Below are positions 7,338 through 14,362 of a DNA stretch of 14,767 nt, one piece after another (within the stretch, counting starts at the first letter, position 1; the number at the start of each line of letters is the position of its first letter). A model generated the notes under the pieces. That model was not told where the DNA came from. It saw nothing but the letters and a program-made list of their open reading frames with translations, and did no database searches. Position numbers and translations under genes: made by a program. This DNA is from JBAXTZ01 sp041666525 (GTDB taxonomy: Bacteria; Bacillota; Negativicutes; JBAXTZ01), in NCBI GenBank assembly GCA_041666525.1, contig JBAYGT010000029.1:1-14767 (forward strand), written 5' to 3'.

Positions 7338-10300
7338 TTATTCTTCGTCAGAAACTGCGTCTTCTTCAACGACCAGATTACTATCCATCAGATCGGCTAT
7401 ATCGTCTTCTTCGTTGATGATATCATCAACAACCAATCCGTCATCAAGCGTTTCTTCGACAACCGCGGCCGCACGCGCCGGGCGATATTGTTCGCGACTG
7501 GTCTCATATTCCTCACTGTCGCGTAACGATATCTCATGACCTTCTTCATTCAATATCTTGACATCAAGTGCAATACTCTGCAGCTCTTTCACCAAAACTT
7601 TAAATGATTCCGGTACGCTCGGTTCAGGAATGTTTTCGCCTTTGACAATCGCTTCGTAAGTTTTTACCCGTCCGGTAACATCGTCAGATTTTACCGTTAG
7701 CAATTCTTGCAAAGTATAGGCCGCTCCATAAGCCTCGAGCGCCCATACCTCCATCTCACCGAAACGTTGTCCACCAAACTGCGCTTTACCTCCGAGTGGT
7801 TGTTGCGTTACTAGTGAATATGGCCCGGTTGAGCGAGCGTGAATTTTATCGTCAACCAAATGCGCTAATTTCAAAATATACAAGTAACCAACAGTGACCG
7901 GATTGTCAAAACGTTCGCCGGTTCGCCCATCATACAAAACAGTTTTACCAACCGGCGGCAATCCCGATGCTTCGAGGCATTTAAATACTTCTTTCTCAGT
8001 CGCACCATCAAAAACTGGCGTCGCAAGATATACTCCGTTGGTTCCTGTTTCAACAGGTTCGTTCGAGCGCAGATCCAATTTCTCGAACAACTCCTTCAAT
8101 CCGGGATCTTTCGTATCAACCTTCAGCCCAATGGCGTGTGCTGCCCATCCCAAATGTGTTTCTAATATCTGTCCGATATTCATACGTGACGGAACGCCAA
8201 GTGGATTCAGCACAATCTGAACCGGTGTTCCATCCGGCAAATAAGGCATATCTTCTTCGGCCATAATTCGCGAAACAACACCTTTATTTCCGTGCCGGCC
8301 AGCCATTTTATCGCCCTCAGAAATTTTGCGTTTTTGCGCAATATAAACGCGCACCATTTGCTTTACTCCGGGGGATAAATCGTCACCATTGTCAGCTGTG
8401 AATACTTTCACGTCAACAATTTTACCAGCCTCACCATGTGGTACTTCCAATGAAGTATTTCGCACATCGCGAACATTTTTTCCGTAGATTGCCCGCAACA
8501 GTTTTTCTTCGGCAGATAATTCAGTTTCACCTTTTGGCGTAACTTTCCCAACAAGAATATCGCCGGGACGAACGTCCGCGCCGATACGAATTATTCCCGT
8601 TTCATCAAGATCTTTCAATGCATCTTCTGAAACATTAGGAATGTCCCGAGTTATCTCTTCGGCACCTAACTTAGTATCACGCGCCTCACAATCATATTCT
8701 TCAATATGAATGGATGTGAAGATATCTTCTTTTACTAATTTTTCCGATAAGAGAATAGCATCCTCGTAGTTGTAACCTTCCCATGGCATGAAGGCAACAA
8801 GAATATTGTATCCCAGCGCCAAATCACCGCGATCGGTAGCCGGACCATCTGCCAACACTTGACCGGCAACAATTTTGTCACCTTTGAACACAATTGGTTT
8901 TTGATTGATGCAAGTTCCTTGATTAGATCGGACAAATTTATTCAAATGATACGGATGCAATCCGCCTTTCAGGTCTTTGACAACTATCTCGTGCGCAGTG
9001 ACACTATTAACAACGCCATCGCATTTTGAAAGCACCAAGACTCCGGAATCATTGGCAATTTTTCCCTCAATACCGGTACCGACCAATGGTGCCTGAGTGC
9101 GAACTAACGGAACCGCCTGCCGCTGCATGTTGGCGCCCATCAACGCGCGGTTAGCATCATCGTTCTCCAAAAACGGAATCATTGCCGTAGCAATCGATAC
9201 CACTTGTTTTGGCGATACGTCCATGTAGTCGACTTGTTCCGCATGCGCGAACAATACATCATGTCCGTGCCGGGAAGACACCCGTGCATTTACAAACCAG
9301 TTATTTTCGTCTAGCGGTTCATTTGCCTGCGCGATTATCATTTCTTCTTCTTCATCGGCCGAGAGATAATCAACGCTGTCAGTAACTTTTAGATTTTTTT
9401 TGTCGATTTTACGATATGGCGTCTCAATAAAACCATATTTATTAACCTTACCATAGGTTGAAAGTGAACCAATAAGTCCAATGTTTGGCCCCTCTGGTGT
9501 CTCAATCGGGCACATTCGGCCATAATGAGAATGATGAACGTCGCGTACTTCGAAACCAGCCCGTTCACGGCTTAATCCCCCCGGTCCAAGCGCGCTCAAA
9601 CGACGTTTGTGCGTCAATTCACTCAGCGGATTTGTCTGATCCATAAACTGTGACAATTGACTGGAACCGAAGAACTCTTTAACCGTTGCAGCCACCGGCC
9701 GGGTATTGATTAACGCCTCCGGAGTAACTGCCTCATGATCTTGTACAGTCGTCATTCGCTCGCGAACTACGCGCTCCATCCGTGCCAAACCTACGCGAAA
9801 TTGGTTTTGCAACAACTCACCTACTGAACGCAGACGACGGTTACCAAGATGATCAATATCATCGACGTTACCTACACCGTCATTCAAAGCCAACAGATAA
9901 TTAACTGCAGCAATCAGATCTTCTTTGGTTAATAGTTTTCCGCCGTTTTCACCATCGTTCACCGTACAGAATATTTTCGTCATGATTCCATCCGGAGCAA
10001 CGACCATGCAACTAAAAAATTGCTTGCCAATTATCAAATTGCTTTTGCGAATTTGCTCAATAGCTTTGTCATCAATAACATGTCCGGCCTCTAATAATAC
10101 TTCACCGGTTTTTTCATCGAATAATGCTTCAGCTAAAGTTTTTCCGAGTATTCGGCGCTTCCAGTTGAGTTTTTTATTAATCTTGTAACGACCGACCTTG
10201 GCTAAATCGTAACGCTTCTCTTCAAAAAACAACTGCTTAAGCAGCGCTTCAGCATTTTCTTCAACCAACGGCTCGCCCGGCTTCATCCGTTTATATATTT

Positions 10301-11009
10301 CCAGCAGTGCTTCTCCACGATTGGTAGCGGTATCTTTTTCCAGCGTTGCGCGAATACGTTCATCACCGGCAAATAGTTCAAGAATTTCGTCATTGGTTAT
10401 TCCGTCAATGATCGCCTTCAGAAATATTGTTACCGGGAATTTACGCTCACGATCAATTCGAACGCTGACGATATCAGATGTGTCTTGCTCCAACTCAATC
10501 CATGCGCCGCGGTTAGGGATCAATTTAGCATCATAAACAGCCTTTCCGTTAACATCGACAGTGCGGTCAAAATATAACCCTGGCGAACGAACAAGCTGAC
10601 TAACAATAATACGCTCAGCGCCATTTATGATAAACGTACCATTTTTGGTCATTAGCGGAAAATCGCAAATGAAAATTTCCTTTTCTTTTTCAAGAATTTC
10701 ATTGTTCTCACCGCGCTTACGCAACTTGATCAAAACCCGTAAAGGCGCTGAATAAGTTGCATCACGCTCTTTACATTCAATTTCGGGGTGCTTTTCTTCG
10801 CCTAAAGAAAATTCGCCCAGCTCCAATTCAAAATTGCCGGAAAAATCCTTGATCGGAGATATTTCCTGCATTACTTCGCGCAGGCCTTCCTGCAAAAACA
10901 GTGCAAATGAATTTCTCTGCACTTCAATGAGATCGGGCATTTCGATCGGTTCCTTGATCTTAGAGAAACTGTACCGCGTACGGCTTCCAGTTCTTACGGG
11001 TGTTAGCAT
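7338..11009 (-). CDS. rpoB: DNA-directed RNA polymerase subunit beta
   Basis: Beta forms one jaw of RNA polymerase and binds nascent RNA, DNA and rifampicin. The protein is 1223 residues. The rifampicin pocket segment GSSQLSQFMDQTNPLSELTH (448-467) and the following KRRLSALGPGGL are intact, with Q454, D457, H467, R470 and S472 all wild type. Other landmarks are GRMCPIETPEGPNIGLI (497-513), the KMAGRHGNKGVVS segment (901-913) and the C-terminal PLGGKAQFGGQRFGEMEVWA (1071-1090). After about residue 1183 the protein ends in a 40-residue tail with 18 Asp/Glu and no basic residues. GTG and ATG codons lie four and three codons further upstream, but ATG 11009-11007 is preferred: it gives MLTPVRTGSRTRYSFSKI with GAGGTGA eight bases upstream, whereas the upstream starts sit inside that ribosome binding site. 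It has its own promoter and is cotranscribed with rpoC. Confidence 0.98.
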   Translation of the reverse strand: MLTPVRTGSRTRYSFSKIKEPIEMPDLIEVQRNSFALFLQEGLREVMQEISPIKDFSGNFELELGEFSLGEEKHPEIECKERDATYSAPLRVLIKLRKRGENNEILEKEKEIFICDFPLMTKNGTFIINGAERIIVSQLVRSPGLYFDRTVDVNGKAVYDAKLIPNRGAWIELEQDTSDIVSVRIDRERKFPVTIFLKAIIDGITNDEILELFAGDERIRATLEKDTATNRGEALLEIYKRMKPGEPLVEENAEALLKQLFFEEKRYDLAKVGRYKINKKLNWKRRILGKTLAEALFDEKTGEVLLEAGHVIDDKAIEQIRKSNLIIGKQFFSCMVVAPDGIMTKIFCTVNDGENGGKLLTKEDLIAAVNYLLALNDGVGNVDDIDHLGNRRLRSVGELLQNQFRVGLARMERVVRERMTTVQDHEAVTPEALINTRPVAATVKEFFGSSQLSQFMDQTNPLSELTHKRRLSALGPGGLSRERAGFEVRDVHHSHYGRMCPIETPEGPNIGLIGSLSTYGKVNKYGFIETPYRKIDKKNLKVTDSVDYLSADEEEEMIIAQANEPLDENNWFVNARVSSRHGHDVLFAHAEQVDYMDVSPKQVVSIATAMIPFLENDDANRALMGANMQRQAVPLVRTQAPLVGTGIEGKIANDSGVLVLSKCDGVVNSVTAHEIVVKDLKGGLHPYHLNKFVRSNQGTCINQKPIVFKGDKIVAGQVLADGPATDRGDLALGYNILVAFMPWEGYNYEDAILLSEKLVKEDIFTSIHIEEYDCEARDTKLGAEEITRDIPNVSEDALKDLDETGIIRIGADVRPGDILVGKVTPKGETELSAEEKLLRAIYGKNVRDVRNTSLEVPHGEAGKIVDVKVFTADNGDDLSPGVKQMVRVYIAQKRKISEGDKMAGRHGNKGVVSRIMAEEDMPYLPDGTPVQIVLNPLGVPSRMNIGQILETHLGWAAHAIGLKVDTKDPGLKELFEKLDLRSNEPVETGTNGVYLATPVFDGATEKEVFKCLEASGLPPVGKTVLYDGRTGERFDNPVTVGYLYILKLAHLVDDKIHARSTGPYSLVTQQPLGGKAQFGGQRFGEMEVWALEAYGAAYTLQELLTVKSDDVTGRVKTYEAIVKGENIPEPSVPESFKVLVKELQSIALDVKILNEEGHEISLRDSEEYETSREQYRPARAAAVVEETLDDGLVVDDIINEEDDIADLMDSNLVVEEDAVSDEE

Positions 11010-11063
11010 CAGATACATCACCTCATAAACGCTTTTGTTGATAGATAATTAACAAACGAAAAT

Positions 11064-11087
11064 AAGCAAGGCCAAATAACCTTGCTT
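11064..11087 (-). promoter_or_regulatory. Hairpin in the rpoB leader, terminator-like
   Basis: An 8-bp perfect stem (AAGCAAGG / CCTTGCTT) with an eight-base loop sits in the 5' leader of rpoB, about 55 bases before the start codon. On the minus strand it is followed by ATTTTCGTTTG, a broken U-tract. It could be a weak attenuator or a pause site that trims rpoBC transcription, as partial termination before rpoB does in E. coli. It may equally be a structural leader element. No alternative pairing partner was obvious. Confidence 0.45.
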
Positions 11088-11147
11088 GCCGTATTAAGTT
11101 TCCGCCAAAATTAGCATATCCGCGCCATCGTATAACAACGCTAAATC

Positions 11148-11176
11148 ATTGTATACCACAATTTTGCATACGTCAA
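11148..11176 (-). promoter_or_regulatory. Sigma-A promoter of rpoB-rpoC
   Basis: The minus strand shows -35 TTGACG (11176-11171), a 17-base spacer and -10 TACAAT (11153-11148). Transcription would start near 11141, giving a leader of about 130 bases before rpoB. It lies just downstream of the rplL terminator, which indicates that rpoBC is mainly expressed from its own promoter rather than by read-through from the ribosomal protein genes. Confidence 0.8.
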
Positions 11177-11187
11177 CCTAACCTGAT

Positions 11188-11220
11188 GTAAAAAATGCAA
11201 GCGTGCCGAAACACGCTTGC
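11188..11220 (-). terminator. Intrinsic terminator after rplL
   Basis: A perfect 9-bp stem (GCAAGCGTG / CACGCTTGC) with a six-base TTTCGG loop is followed on the minus strand by ATTTTTTAC. It starts seven bases after the rplL stop codon and ends the rplJ-rplL transcript, or attenuates it if read-through into rpoB occurs. Confidence 0.88.
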
Positions 11221-11227
11221 TCGCAAA

Positions 11228-11596
11228 TTACTTAACTTCGACTTCAGCTCCGGCTTCAACAAGTTTAGCAGCAGCAGCGTCAGCATCAGCTTTGCTCATT
11301 TTTTCTTTAACTGCTTTAGGTGCAGCATCAACTAAGTCTTTGGCTTCTTTCAAACCAAGACCAGTCAATTCGCGAACAACTTTAATTACGCCAATTTTAC
11401 CAGATCCTGCGTTTTTCAAAACTACATCAAACTCTGTTTGCTCTTCTGCAACAGCAGCAGCAGCAACAGGTGCAGCAGCAGCGGCAGCCGGCGCGGCTGC
11501 ACTAACACCAAATTTTTCCTCAAGCGCCTTCACCAGTTCAGCCAATTCCAATACGGTCATTTTCTCGATAGCTTCGATAAATTGTTCTCTGTTCAT
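11228..11596 (-). CDS. rplL: 50S ribosomal protein L7/L12
   Basis: L7/L12 is the multi-copy stalk protein that recruits and stimulates the GTPase factors EF-Tu, EF-G, IF2 and RF3. The 122-residue protein has the three expected parts. The N-terminal helical dimerisation domain (about 1-30) starts MNREQFIEAIEKMTVLELAE. An alanine/proline-rich hinge follows (about 32-50, almost all Ala, with Pro36 and Pro43). The globular C-terminal domain carries KIGVIKVVRELTGLGLKEAK (67-86), the factor-binding helix region. The ATG at 11596-11594 has GGAGG seven bases upstream. An in-frame opening extends eight codons further but has no ribosome binding site. It lies 36 bases after rplJ and is followed directly by a strong terminator. 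The hinge is encoded by a run of GCN codons that reads as a simple repeat. Confidence 0.98.
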   Translation of the reverse strand: MNREQFIEAIEKMTVLELAELVKALEEKFGVSAAAPAAAAAAPVAAAAVAEEQTEFDVVLKNAGSGKIGVIKVVRELTGLGLKEAKDLVDAAPKAVKEKMSKADADAAAAKLVEAGAEVEVK

Positions 11597-11632
11597 TTTT
11601 TTCCTCCAAATTTTAGGCAATAGCCATTATTA

Positions 11633-12157
11633 TTAATTTTCTTTTTGTTCACGCACCGCGTTCAACGCATATACCAAGTTACTAATATTACCCTGCAAAG
11701 CACGGACGAAACCGGCGATAGGCGCCTGCAACGTTCCGCAAACCATTGCGAGCAATACATCGCGCGGCGGCAAGTTTGATAAAGCTTTTACGCCTTCGAT
11801 GTTAATGAATTTTCCTTCGAGTATTCCGCCTTTTACCTTGTAAGTCTTCACTTCTTTGATAAAATCTGAAACAACTCTTGCCGGAGCCACTGGATCTGTA
11901 TAGGATATTGCAATTGCAGTTGTGCCTTCTAACGTAGCCGCCATGCCGCTGATACCTAATTCATCAGCAGCAAGACGAGCCATTGTGTTCTTGACGACAC
12001 GATACTCGACTCCAGCCTCACGCATTTTGCGCCGCAACTTTGTATCTTGGGCAACAGTTAATCCTTTATAGTCGGTCAGCACAGCGCCTTTAGCGGCGCT
12101 GAATTTTTGTTTCAGTTCAGCCACTATTGCTTGTTTTTCCGGTCTAATGATTGCCAT
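11633..12157 (-). CDS. rplJ: 50S ribosomal protein L10
   Basis: L10 anchors the L7/L12 dimers to 23S rRNA and forms the stalk base with L11. The protein has 174 residues, close to the family norm. It starts MAIIRPEKQAIVAELKQKF and contains the conserved GLTVAQDTKLRRKMREAGVE segment and VKNTMARLA motif. The C-terminal helix (GFVRALQGNISNLVYALNAV region) binds L7/L12. The frame is open 39 codons upstream, but ATG 12157-12155 is preferred: AAGGAGGTG lies six bases upstream, the family begins there, and the upstream part is the L10 leader RNA. It is paired with rplL, as in nearly all bacteria. L10, or its complex with L7/L12, is known to repress its own mRNA through the leader, and the leader elements are visible at 12171-12297. 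Confidence 0.97.
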   Translation of the reverse strand: MAIIRPEKQAIVAELKQKFSAAKGAVLTDYKGLTVAQDTKLRRKMREAGVEYRVVKNTMARLAADELGISGMAATLEGTTAIAISYTDPVAPARVVSDFIKEVKTYKVKGGILEGKFINIEGVKALSNLPPRDVLLAMVCGTLQAPIAGFVRALQGNISNLVYALNAVREQKEN

Positions 12158-12170
12158 AATTTGCACCTCC

Positions 12171-12297
12171 TTATAAAAAATGAAGCCCGAGGTTTTATCC
12201 ACGGGCCGAATAGAGTTCTCACTCTTACCATTCCGGCCTCGGCTGGCGGCTAATGCCTTTAAGCGAAATCGCACCTGCTGTCTGGAGCCAATATTTA
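12171..12297 (-). ncRNA. L10 leader (autoregulatory 5' UTR of rplJ-rplL)
   Basis: The 171-base space before rplJ carries a structured leader resembling the Bacillota L10 leader family. On the minus strand it has, in order: AGACAGCAGGTGC (about 12262-12274), a CTTAAAGGCATTAGCC segment and the characteristic AGCCGAGG, which together resemble the L10-binding kink-turn element. Next is a long hairpin (arms GGCCGGAAT at 12238-12230 and ATTCGGCC at 12211-12204, inner stem AGAGT/ACTCT). Then comes a terminator hairpin (12185-12206). The last two overlap at 12204-12206, so they compete. By analogy with the known family, L10 or L10(L12)n binding would favour termination when the stalk proteins are in excess. 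Family assignment is by eye and memory, not by a covariance-model search. Confidence 0.8.
12172..12206 (-). terminator. Attenuator terminator in the L10 leader
   Basis: The minus strand has stem arms GCCCGTGG and CCTCGGGC (one T-T mismatch) around an ATAAAA loop, followed by TTCATTTTTT. It lies 15 bases or more upstream of the rplJ start and overlaps the preceding hairpin by three bases, which is the expected arrangement of a conditional terminator inside a leader. Confidence 0.75.
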
Positions 12298-12326
12298 TTT
12301 GTAGCCAGAATAGCTTTTGTTTTCAA
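12298..12326 (-). promoter_or_regulatory. Candidate internal promoter for rplJ-rplL
   Basis: Between the rplA stop codon and the L10 leader the minus strand reads TTGAAA (12326-12321), a 17-base spacer and TACAAA (12303-12298). The start would fall near 12291, at the beginning of the L10 leader. Both boxes have one or two mismatches to consensus, so this is weaker than the other promoters here. An equivalent internal promoter before rplJ is known in E. coli. Confidence 0.5.
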
Positions 12327-12328
12327 CT

Positions 12329-13018
12329 TTACTTTGCACTGACTTTTAGCGTGTTCAAACGAATCCCCGGTCCCATCGTAGTGCTGATAACAACACTGCG
12401 AATGTATTGTCCTTTCGCGACTGCCGGTTTTGCTTTAATCAGCGTTTCGATAAGTGTGCGGAAATTATCTGCCAATTTAGCGGCATCAAATGATGCTTTG
12501 CCAATCGGAGCATGAATGTTTCCGGCTTTATCGGTACGATACTCAATTTTACCAGCTTTGATTTCGTTAAGCGCACGCGCTACATCAGCGGTAACCGTAC
12601 CTACTTTCGGGTTAGGCATTAATCCGCGCGGACCGAGCACTTTACCCAAGCGGCCAACCAACGCCATCATATCCGGCGTAGCAACAGCCACGTCAAAGTC
12701 CAACCATCCACCTTGGATTTTTGCAACCAAATCTTCAGCACCGACTACATCAGCGCCAGCTTCTTCGGCTTCTTTAACTTTTTCGCCTTTTGCGAAAACA
12801 ACGACACGCTTAGTTTTTCCGGTTCCGTGCGGCAATACTACAGCACCCCGTACTTGTTGGTCAGCGTGTTTTGGATCAACACCTAATTTCACAGCCACTT
12901 CAACAGTTTCGTCGAATTTAGCTGTTGCAGTTTTCTTCACGAGATCAAAGGCTTCTTCTATCTCATAAAGCTTATCGCGGTCAAATAACTTGACTGCATC
13001 AGTAAATTTCTTTCCCAA
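12329..13018 (-). CDS. rplA: 50S ribosomal protein L1
   Basis: L1 forms the mobile stalk next to the ribosomal E site, helps release deacylated tRNA, and in several bacteria represses the L11-L1 mRNA. The protein has 229 residues and contains the diagnostic stretches RGAVVLPHGTGKTKRVVVFA, GRLGKVLGPRGLMPNPKVGT and a C-terminal STTMGPGIRL. The only suitable start is TTG at 13018-13016, giving MGKKFTDAVKLFDRDKLYEI. AGGAGG lies four bases upstream and no ATG is available near the family N-terminus. It follows rplK by 51 bases, and that spacer holds a hairpin that may be the L1 binding site. A UUG start on a highly expressed ribosomal protein is uncommon. Confidence 0.97.
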   Translation of the reverse strand: MGKKFTDAVKLFDRDKLYEIEEAFDLVKKTATAKFDETVEVAVKLGVDPKHADQQVRGAVVLPHGTGKTKRVVVFAKGEKVKEAEEAGADVVGAEDLVAKIQGGWLDFDVAVATPDMMALVGRLGKVLGPRGLMPNPKVGTVTADVARALNEIKAGKIEYRTDKAGNIHAPIGKASFDAAKLADNFRTLIETLIKAKPAVAKGQYIRSVVISTTMGPGIRLNTLKVSAK

Positions 13019-13030
13019 ATTTCCTCCTAA

Positions 13031-13056
13031 TGTGGTAAACGGTAAAACCTCCCACA
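13031..13056 (-). promoter_or_regulatory. Hairpin between rplK and rplA, candidate L1 binding site
   Basis: Just before the rplA ribosome binding site the mRNA can fold as UGUGG-(GA)-GGU-UUU-ACC-(GUUUA)-CCACA. This is an outer 5-bp stem, an asymmetric internal loop of two and five bases, and a short inner stem. From memory, the 23S rRNA L1 site also has two short helices joined by an asymmetric loop with GA on the 5' side, so this could be a mimic through which L1 represses its own translation. The inner stem has only 3 bp and the match is not proven. Confidence 0.4.
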
Positions 13057-13069
13057 GCTACACGGAGTT

Positions 13070-13495
13070 TTAGGCAACAACTTCGATGCCCATACTACGT
13101 GCCGTTCCTTCGATCATTCGTACTGCCGCATCAACATTGGCCGCATTTAAATCGACCATTTTGCTTTCAGCGATTTCACGAACTTGCGCTTGCGTAACTT
13201 TACCAACTTTTTTCTTATTCGGTTCTCCTGACGCTGTTTCCAAACCACATGCCTTTTTCAGCAAAATTGCTGCCGGCGGGGTCTTGGTTACAAACGTAAA
13301 AGAACGGTCTTCAAAAACAGTAATTTCAACCGGAATAATCAAACCAGCTTGTTTTGCAGTTCGTTCATTGAACTCCTTAACAAACGCCATAATGTTTACA
13401 CCAGCCTGTCCAAGCGCAGGACCTACGGGTGGAGCTGGAGTGGCTTTTCCGGCAGGACATTGCAACTTAACAATTTTTGTTACCTTCTTTGCCAT
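13070..13495 (-). CDS. rplK: 50S ribosomal protein L11
   Basis: L11 binds the GTPase-associated region of 23S rRNA, forms the stalk base with L10, and is the thiopeptide target; it is also needed for RelA-type stringent response activation. The 141 residues match the family length. The flexible proline-rich N-terminal segment is CPAGKATPAPPVGPALGQAG (13-32), with Pro23 and Pro26 wild type. The C-terminal rRNA-binding domain includes the KTPPAAILLKKACG region and ends ARSMGIEVVA. The ATG at 13495-13493 has AGGAGGTGA directly upstream. It begins only 17 bases after nusG with no promoter visible, so it is read from the rpmG promoter. Confidence 0.98.
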   Translation of the reverse strand: MAKKVTKIVKLQCPAGKATPAPPVGPALGQAGVNIMAFVKEFNERTAKQAGLIIPVEITVFEDRSFTFVTKTPPAAILLKKACGLETASGEPNKKKVGKVTQAQVREIAESKMVDLNAANVDAAVRMIEGTARSMGIEVVA

Positions 13496-13512
13496 TTTAT
13501 CACCTCCTACCG

Positions 13513-14037
13513 TTAATCGATTTTTCTGATTTGTTTATAATCAAGTTCTGCCGCGGTTTCACGGCCGAACAAGTTAACGTTAACCTTAACTGTGCCATCA
13601 ACGACTTCCAGCACCTGAGTGCGGATACCGATGAACGGACCTTCGACAATTTCAATCAAATCGCCTGGTTCAAAATTCAACTTTACAGCATTCCCAAGCC
13701 CCATAACGCGCAACAGGTTTGACAATTCCTCATCCGACAACGGAATCGGTTTGTTTCCTGATCCCACGAAACCAGTTACTCCGGGAGTGTTTCTGACTAC
13801 ATACCAAGTTTGATCGGTTACTTCCATTTCTATAAGTACATAACCCGGGAAAATCTTTTTCATCGCGGTCTTCGTTTTGTCACCTTTGATTTCCGTTTTT
13901 TCTTCCATCGGTACCAATACGCGAACAATTTTGTCCTCTAACCCCAATGCCTTAATTTTCTTTTCCAAATTTGCTTGAACTTTGTTCTCATAGCCTGAGT
14001 ACGTATGAATAACGTACCATTTTATTTCGCTTTCCAT
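13513..14037 (-). CDS. nusG: Transcription termination/antitermination protein NusG
   Basis: NusG binds the beta' clamp of RNA polymerase and links it to Rho, to ribosomes or to pause signals. The 174 residues begin MESEIKWYVIHTYSGYENKV, which is the NGN domain, with KKIFPGYVLIEM at 60-71. The C-terminal KOW domain starts at about residue 123, with FEPGDLIEIVEGPF at 122-135 and the typical ending LDYKQIRKID. A TTG directly precedes the ATG; ATG 14037-14035 is used, with AAAGG eight bases upstream. It lies 13 bases after secE and 17 before rplK, in the nearly universal secE-nusG-rplK order. Confidence 0.98.
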   Translation of the reverse strand: MESEIKWYVIHTYSGYENKVQANLEKKIKALGLEDKIVRVLVPMEEKTEIKGDKTKTAMKKIFPGYVLIEMEVTDQTWYVVRNTPGVTGFVGSGNKPIPLSDEELSNLLRVMGLGNAVKLNFEPGDLIEIVEGPFIGIRTQVLEVVDGTVKVNVNLFGRETAAELDYKQIRKID

Positions 14038-14050
14038 CAACTACGCCTTT

Positions 14051-14263
14051 CTATTTAAGTATCGGACGAAGAAGAAAACCGAAAATAGCATCAAGTCCCC
14101 ACAACAATACACAAACAATTGTTATCGCAACACAAACCACGACGAAATAAGATAGCAGCTCTTTTCTCGTAGGCCAAGCTACTTTTTTCAGTTCCGCGCG
14201 GATGTCGCGAAAAAATCGAGTTACTCGGGAACTTTTTTTTGTTGTTTCAGCAATATTAGCCAT
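14051..14263 (-). CDS. secE: Preprotein translocase subunit SecE
   Basis: SecE is the small essential clamp subunit of the SecYEG membrane channel. The protein has 70 residues and the single-span architecture typical of Gram-positive SecE. It has an N-terminal basic, cytoplasmic amphipathic part containing the signature KKVAWPTRKEL (26-36), then one transmembrane segment of about 39-58 (FVVVCVAITIVCVLLWGLDA). The frame also allows a TTG start five codons upstream, but that TTG overlaps the likely ribosome binding site; GGAAGTGA before ATG 14263-14261 supports the shorter protein. It directly follows tRNA-Trp by 23 bases. Confidence 0.95.
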   Translation of the reverse strand: MANIAETTKKSSRVTRFFRDIRAELKKVAWPTRKELLSYFVVVCVAITIVCVLLWGLDAIFGFLLRPILK

Positions 14264-14286
14264 CTGTTCACTTCCCAAAATTTATC

Positions 14287-14362
14287 TGGCAGGGGCAACA
14301 GGACTTGAACCCGTAACCAACGGTTTTGGAGACCGCTACTCTACCAATTGAGCTATACCCCT
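14287..14362 (-). tRNA. trnW: tRNA-Trp (anticodon CCA)
   Basis: The 76-base cloverleaf is complete. The 5' arm AGGGGTA pairs with TGCCCCT (one G-U), and the discriminator is G followed by an encoded CCA end (14289-14287). The anticodon stem GCGGT/ACCGT encloses the loop CTCCAAA with anticodon CCA at 14329-14327, and the T arm reads ACGGGTTCAAGTCCTGT. It is inserted between rpmG (24 bases) and secE (23 bases) on the same strand, so it must be cut out of the polycistronic rpmG-secE-nusG transcript. This placement is known in several Bacillota. Confidence 0.97.

Noticed and set aside
9500..9700. Possible rifampicin-resistance substitutions in RpoB
   Set aside because: The pocket residues Q454, D457, H467, R470 and S472 are all the common susceptible type.
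11217..11636. Plus-strand alanine/serine-rich open frame opposite rplL
   Set aside because: It is the reverse complement of the GCN-rich L7/L12 hinge; the repeat comes from rplL, not from a separate gene.
12158..12274. 39-codon N-terminal extension of L10
   Set aside because: The region is the structured L10 leader with a terminator, and AAGGAGGTG supports the internal ATG.
14264..14278. TTG start giving SecE five extra residues
   Set aside because: The TTG overlaps the ribosome binding site that serves the downstream ATG.
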